Assembly (NCBI GenBank): GCA_016713225.1
Contig: JADJPO010000002.1
Location: forward strand, 372,001 to 436,000
Source of the DNA: Kineosporiaceae bacterium
GTDB lineage: Bacteria; Actinomycetota; Actinomycetes; Actinomycetales; Kineosporiaceae
Direction of reading: 5' to 3'
DNA length: 64,000 bases
Shown here: piece after piece, positions 63,178 to 64,000 of the stretch
Layout: the number at the start of each line of letters is the position of its first letter
How positions within the stretch are numbered: the stretch's first letter is position 1
Program-made: the position numbers and the translations under genes
Notes under the pieces: generated by a model
Seen by the model: only the letters and a program-made list of their open reading frames with translations
Databases searched by the model: none
Told to the model about the DNA's origin: nothing

Positions 63178-64000
63178 ATGAAGCCCGCAGAACGGCCCAT
63201 CGTCATCTCCCCACGCTTCGGGTTGGTCGAGGAGTTGACCGGCCGGGCCGAGATCGCCGAGAGCCTCGGTGTCGACCAGATCTGGCTGGAACAGCAACCG
63301 GACCAACGGGACTCCCTCGTGGTGGCCGCGGCCTATCTGTCCCACGCGCCGTCGGCCACCGTCGGAACCGCCGTGCTGCCGGTGTACACCCGCCACCCCG
63401 CCTCGATGGCCCAGGCCGCCCTGAGTCTGGCCGACCTGTCCGGCGGCCGTTTCGTCCTGGGACTCGGCTACAGCCACCAGTTCATCAACGAATACGTGCT
63501 CGGCCTGCGGCAGGGCCCGCCCATCGCGGTGATGCGGGAGTACCTGCAGATCGTCACCGGGTTGATCGACACCGGCACCGTGATGAGCGAGGGCCGCTAC
63601 TTCACGGCGCGGATGCACTACGTCGGGACCCGCACCACCACTCCGCTGGTCCTGGCCGGCCTGCGCCCCCACATGATCCGGTTGGCGGTCGAGTTCTGCG
63701 AGGGTCTGGTGCTCTGGTTGTGCACCCCGCGGTACATCGCCGAGCGGGTCACCCCGATCGTGGAGCAGGCCTGCGCCGACTTCGGCAAGGACCCGGCCGA
63801 CTTCCAGGTGATCAGCCTGCTGCCCACCTACACCGGCGTGAACGCCGGCAAGGCCCTCGAACAGTTCTCCCAGACGGTGCGCGCCTACCGCCTGATCCCG
63901 CACTACCGGTACGTCATGGAGGCCTACGGGGAGGTCGACGCCGGTGATCTGTGCATGATCGGCACGGCCGACTACATCCAGGATCGGATGGCGGCGTTCC
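63178..64000 (+). CDS. LLM-class flavin-dependent oxidoreductase (partial, cut by window end)
   Basis: At least 274 residues, open to the window edge. Luciferase-like TIM-barrel monooxygenase: GTAVLPVYTRHPASMAQ, LADLSGGRFVLGLG and MREYLQIVTGL are family landmarks, with F420 or FMNH2 as likely cofactor. ATG 63178 has GAGAGGA nine bases upstream, 46 bp after permease 2, so it probably belongs to the same operon. It would be a tailoring oxidase of the product; the substrate cannot be told. The C-terminus is missing. Confidence 0.9.
   Translation, partial: MKPAERPIVISPRFGLVEELTGRAEIAESLGVDQIWLEQQPDQRDSLVVAAAYLSHAPSATVGTAVLPVYTRHPASMAQAALSLADLSGGRFVLGLGYSHQFINEYVLGLRQGPPIAVMREYLQIVTGLIDTGTVMSEGRYFTARMHYVGTRTTTPLVLAGLRPHMIRLAVEFCEGLVLWLCTPRYIAERVTPIVEQACADFGKDPADFQVISLLPTYTGVNAGKALEQFSQTVRAYRLIPHYRYVMEAYGEVDAGDLCMIGTADYIQDRMAAF

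Overview
The window is from the chromosome of a high-GC actinomycete (Actinomycetota). The evidence is strong GC bias at third codon positions, many GTG and some TTG starts, a lysC-asd operon, a pptH-pptT pair laid out as in mycobacteria, probable leaderless promoters, and dense operons with 4-bp ATGA/GTGA/TTGA overlaps. The genus cannot be read from the sequence.

Left part (1 to about 24.1 kb) is housekeeping and accessory DNA. It holds aspartokinase and aspartate-semialdehyde dehydrogenase; an arsenic cassette (acr3 and arsM on the minus strand, divergent from arsR, with a perfect 11-bp-arm palindrome between them); a near-perfect 30-bp inverted repeat with a G-rich tail; glycogen phosphorylase; a membrane protein; a secreted HExxH protein; a DUF4389 protein; an amidohydrolase; a membrane GGDEF-EAL protein; a secreted CotH/PA14 protein; a histidine kinase, response regulator and ABC exporter block; and a metallophosphoesterase/phosphopantetheinyl transferase pair matching PptH-PptT.

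Right part (about 24.3 kb to the window end) is one large hybrid NRPS-PKS biosynthetic cluster, cut by the window edge. It contains an acyl-CoA dehydrogenase, a NarL-type regulator, a free-standing condensation-like protein whose HHxxxDG motif has decayed, a 1,939-residue PCP-C-A-PCP protein fused at its C-terminus to a LanB-type (lantibiotic dehydratase N-terminal, glutamylation-type) domain, and a second free-standing LanB-type protein. Four PKS modules follow: A (KS, vestigial AT, KR, ACP), B (KS-AT-KR-ACP), C and D (both KS-AT-KR-DH-ACP, with the DH after the KR). A three-gene set (3-hydroxyacyl-ACP dehydrogenase, ACP, FkbH-like HAD protein) together with the acyl-CoA dehydrogenase makes a complete predicted hydroxymalonyl-ACP pathway. 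No O-methyltransferase is present. A second LuxR-type regulator, a type II thioesterase, a three-gene ABC exporter and a truncated luciferase-like oxidoreductase complete the cluster.

How it should work: PptT makes holo-carriers and PptH may reverse this. The FkbH set makes an ACP-bound C3 extender from a glycolytic intermediate. Modules A to D extend and reduce the chain, the NRPS protein adds an amino acid, the type II thioesterase edits stalled carriers, and the exporter moves the product out. The most unusual part is the NRPS-LanB fusion with its LanB paralogue and no visible precursor peptide. It suggests that aminoacyl-tRNA chemistry of the LanB/PEARL type may act on carrier-bound intermediates. 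No integrated release domain is visible, so part of the cluster probably lies beyond position 64000.
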